This document shows, one piece after another, positions 5,039 to 6,884 of a DNA stretch of 6,884 bases (its first letter is position 1; every line of letters starts with the position of its first letter). This stretch comes from Treponema sp. GTDB taxonomy: Bacteria; Spirochaetota; Spirochaetia; Treponematales; Breznakiellaceae. The notes under the pieces are model-generated. The model was not told where the DNA came from, did no database searches, and saw only the letters and a program-made list of their open reading frames with translations. The DNA lies in the NCBI GenBank assembly GCA_031266695.1, contig JAISAK010000162.1:1-6884 (forward strand), written 5' to 3'. The position numbers and the translations under genes are program-made.

Positions 5039-6549
5039 ACCGCTTCCGTTTTTTGCCCCAGCATGAGGAGTCCCATTTCTTCCTTGGAAGTCTCCCGGGG
5101 GTCTACAATAGCCATGACCCTGCCGCCGTGAATCACCATGATCCTGTCGCAGAGTTCACGGAGTACGTCAAGATCCTCGCCTATATACAGTACGGCGACG
5201 CCCATCTTCTTTTGCTCGTTGAGCATACCGTAAATGCTGTAGGAAGCGCCGATATCAAGGCCCCGCACGGGGTAGGCGGTAATGAGTACCTTCGGGCCAA
5301 GATCGATTTCCCGCCCCAGCAGCACCTTCTGTATATTGCCTCCCGAAAGCTTGCGCACAATGTGCTGAACGGAGGGGGTTGAAATGCCGTAGCGCTCCAC
5401 TATCTTTTCCGCCAGAATCTTCCCGCCCGCCCGGTCTATAAAAACTCCCGGCCGTTTTTCATAGGACCGGAGGAGGATGTTATCGGTAACGCTCATGCCG
5501 GCAACCAGGCCCATGCCAAGCCGGTCTTCGGGGATAAAGCTCATGGAAACGCCCCGGTTCTTGATTTCCCTGGGGGAGAGGCCCAGCAGATCTTCGCTCC
5601 CGCACAGAACCTGCCCCCGCCGGGCCCTCCGCAGCCCCGCGATAATTTCACACAGCTCCCTCTGGCCGCTTCCCGCAATACCCGCGATTCCGAGAATTTC
5701 TCCGCCGTAAAGGTCAAAGCTCACATCGTCAAGGGCGGCCGTGCCGTCTTCGTTGAAGCAGGAAAGATCCTTCACCTCAAGCACCGGCCTGGCCTTCGGC
5801 GCGGGCGGTTCCCGCCGAATCTCCAGAGAGATGCTGGCGCCGACCATCATCTCCGTAAGTTTAAGGGGGCTGGTATCGGCGGTATTGACCGTTCCGATTT
5901 CCTTCCCCTTGCGCATAACCATCACCCGGTCGCTTATCTCCATTACCTCGTTCAGCTTGTGGGTAATGATGACAACGGCGCAGCCCTCCTGCTTCATGTT
6001 CCGGAGCATCGCGAAGAGCTGTTCCGTTTCCTGAGGGGTCAGCACCGCGGTAGGTTCGTCCAGAACAAGCGCGGAAGCGCCCCGGTAGAGCATCTTGAGA
6101 ATTTCCACGGTCTGCTTTTCGCTTACCGACATATTGTAAATTTTTTTGCCGTGCAGGGTCGCAAGGCCGAAGCGTTCTTCGATGCCGGCGATTTTCCGGT
6201 TAACGCGTTTTTGTTCAATAAAGGGGTTGAGCCCCGCTTTTTCGCCGAGGCTGATATTCTCCCAGGCGTTCATCACCGGGATAAGCTTGAAGTGCTGATG
6301 CACCATGCCTACCCCGGCGGCAATGGCGTCCTGGGGGGAATGGAAAAAACGGCGCCGGCCGTCGATATAAATGGAACCGGAATCGGGAATGTAAAGGCCC
6401 GCAAGCATATTAAGCAGGGTGCTTTTTCCCGATCCGTTTTCACCGAGGAGAGCCACTATCTCGCCCCGGTCAACGAAAAAGCCTACGTCGTCATTGGCCG
6501 GCACAGTCCCAAAACGTTTTGAGATATGCCTCATTTCGATATAAGCCAC
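5035..6549 (-). CDS. Double-domain ABC transporter ATP-binding protein (YufO/NupO-like)
   Basis: The 504-residue protein has two fused nucleotide-binding domains, as in sugar and BMP-type importers. Domain 1 is catalytically complete: Walker A GENGSGKS (36-43), Q-loop Q85 in GMVHQHF, signature region NMSVSEKQ (139-146), Walker B LVLDEP (161-166) and switch histidine H197 in ITHKL. Domain 2 keeps a good signature, LSGGN (401-405), but its own Walker A is degenerate (GIAGSGQR, 290-297, with Gln/Arg for Lys/Ser). The Walker B end reads TAYPVRGLD (424-432) instead of DEPT, and the switch position is Glu458. The cytoplasmic ATPase therefore probably hydrolyses ATP at one composite site. The start is GTG 6549, with AAAGGGGG 8 nt upstream. 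An internal ATG six codons in lacks a well-spaced binding site. It overlaps the first permease by 4 nt. Confidence 0.96.
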   Translation of the reverse strand: MAYIEMRHISKRFGTVPANDDVGFFVDRGEIVALLGENGSGKSTLLNMLAGLYIPDSGSIYIDGRRRFFHSPQDAIAAGVGMVHQHFKLIPVMNAWENISLGEKAGLNPFIEQKRVNRKIAGIEERFGLATLHGKKIYNMSVSEKQTVEILKMLYRGASALVLDEPTAVLTPQETEQLFAMLRNMKQEGCAVVIITHKLNEVMEISDRVMVMRKGKEIGTVNTADTSPLKLTEMMVGASISLEIRREPPAPKARPVLEVKDLSCFNEDGTAALDDVSFDLYGGEILGIAGIAGSGQRELCEIIAGLRRARRGQVLCGSEDLLGLSPREIKNRGVSMSFIPEDRLGMGLVAGMSVTDNILLRSYEKRPGVFIDRAGGKILAEKIVERYGISTPSVQHIVRKLSGGNIQKVLLGREIDLGPKVLITAYPVRGLDIGASYSIYGMLNEQKKMGVAVLYIGEDLDVLRELCDRIMVIHGGRVMAIVDPRETSKEEMGLLMLGQKTEAV

Positions 6550-6557
6550 TCCCGGCG

Positions 6558-6565
6558 CCCCCTTT
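6558..6565 (-). promoter_or_regulatory. Ribosome binding site for the ATPase, supports the GTG start
   Basis: AAAGGGGG on the minus strand stands 8 nt before GTG 6549. The competing ATG at 6534 has only a GGGAG about 13 nt upstream, so GTG is preferred. Confidence 0.6.
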
Positions 6566-6584
6566 CCTGGATTTTAAGGAAACC

Positions 6585-6602
6585 ACGGACCCCGCGGTCC
6601 GT
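6585..6602 (-). promoter_or_regulatory. GC-rich intercistronic hairpin between binding-protein and ATPase genes
   Basis: ACGGACC and GGTCCGT form a perfect 7-bp stem around a 4-nt loop, 21 nt after the binding-protein stop and about 35 nt before the ATPase start. On the minus strand it is followed by GGTTTCC and not by a U-run, so it is not a full intrinsic terminator. Such hairpins after binding-protein genes often protect the upstream message from 3' decay, giving more binding protein than transporter. That role is inferred here. Confidence 0.6.
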
Positions 6603-6623
6603 AATGTGTCTTTATGGACAACA

Positions 6624-6884
6624 CTAATTGGGTATTGTACCGATAACGCCCTTCACAAACCAGCCCATGTTCCAGATTTCGTCGCCGGTCATTTTGGTTC
6701 CCGCCGGAATCTTAACCGCGCCGCTCTGATCGCTCAAGGGGCCGGTAAAGGGTTCCAGGCTTCCGTCCTTGATCTTCGCCTCCGCGGCGGCAATGGCCGG
6801 GGCGGCGCGGGGATCGTTGTTGGCGGTCAGGGTATCCAGGGTAACGGTACTGTTGCTGAAGCCTTCCCAGTAAGCCCGGGACTT
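6624..6884 (-). CDS. C-terminal end of BMP/PnrA-family substrate-binding protein (5' end outside window)
   Basis: The frame runs from the right edge to TAG at 6624-6626 and gives the last 86 residues. The segment EPFTGPLSDQSGAVKIPAG followed by the ending WFVKGVIGTIPN is the characteristic C-terminus of BMP-domain proteins (PnrA/BmpA/Med family), in which a final helix ends with a Trp-Phe-Val pattern and a Gly-x-Ile-Pro tail. These are extracytoplasmic, usually lipid-anchored receptors for nucleosides or related bases. The signal peptide and lipobox cannot be seen because the N-terminus is missing. The gene is first in the visible operon, with a 74-nt gap containing a hairpin before the ATPase. 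Ligand identity cannot be inferred from this lobe fragment. Confidence 0.93.
   Translation of the reverse strand, partial: KSRAYWEGFSNSTVTLDTLTANNDPRAAPAIAAAEAKIKDGSLEPFTGPLSDQSGAVKIPAGTKMTGDEIWNMGWFVKGVIGTIPN

Larger units (their letters stand above)
549..6884 (-). other. Probable operon: BMP-type importer - hyuA - xdhC
   Basis: All six minus-strand genes point the same way. Junctions are, in order of transcription: a 74-nt gap with a hairpin, ATGA 4-nt overlap, TAATG 1-nt overlap, TAATG 1-nt overlap and a 22-nt gap. No promoter-like break or strong terminator is seen inside. The transporter thus appears co-expressed with a cyclic-ureide hydrolase and a molybdenum-cofactor chaperone. The operon's promoter lies beyond the right edge. 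Confidence 0.85.

Noticed and set aside
4454..5131. 225-codon plus-strand open frame opposite the first permease
   Set aside because: The product is Gly/Lys/Glu-rich and low-complexity, the opposite strand carries a clear conserved permease, and no binding site or context supports translation.
5959..6522. 187-codon plus-strand open frame opposite the ATPase N-terminal domain
   Set aside because: It mirrors the Walker A to Walker B region of a clear ABC ATPase, and no independent protein features are visible.
6550..6623. Purine riboswitch upstream of the ATPase
   Set aside because: The 74-nt gap contains only one simple hairpin and lacks the three-helix junction layout expected of a purine aptamer.

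Overview
This is a bacterial window of moderately high GC content. It is almost entirely one minus-strand gene cluster, which reads from the right edge towards the left. The order is: C-terminal end of a BMP/PnrA-family substrate-binding protein (6624-6884), a double-domain ABC ATPase (5035-6549), two membrane permeases (3974-5038 and 3006-3974), a YgeZ/HyuA-type hydantoinase/dihydropyrimidinase (1615-3006) and an XdhC-family molybdenum-cofactor chaperone (549-1592). From the ATPase onwards the genes overlap by 1 or 4 nt or lie 22 nt apart, each behind a purine-rich ribosome binding site, so they look like one operon. The only larger gap in the cluster, 73 nt between the binding-protein stop and the ATPase start, carries a GC-rich hairpin.

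The four transport proteins form a complete Nup/BMP-type importer. Characterised relatives take up nucleosides or related bases. HyuA belongs to the amidohydrolase family that opens cyclic ureides, and its closest match that I recall is E. coli YgeZ, which lies in a purine-catabolism cluster. XdhC prepares and delivers sulfurated molybdenum cofactor to xanthine-dehydrogenase-type enzymes. Together they suggest import and breakdown of purines or purine-derived cyclic ureides. No molybdenum hydroxylase subunits are visible, so they would have to lie outside the window.

At the left edge, a plus-strand gene ends at 166. It is the C-terminal end of a small cupin-domain protein, convergent with the operon. 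The 382-nt convergent gap (167-548) has no believable gene. It holds an unusual repeat-rich element: three 10-nt CACGGAG repeats on the left face inverted CTCCGTG copies on the right, two near-identical hairpins and a longer stem lie between them, and a second set of 10-nt repeats (CCGTTCGTG type) follows. This is the least explained part of the window.

The organism cannot be fixed from the sequence. The BMP-type transporter joined to a YgeZ-like hydantoinase and XdhC, together with the CACGGAG/CCGTTCGTG dispersed-repeat style, would fit an anaerobic, gut-type spirochaete (treponeme-like) or a firmicute. That is a weak inference.
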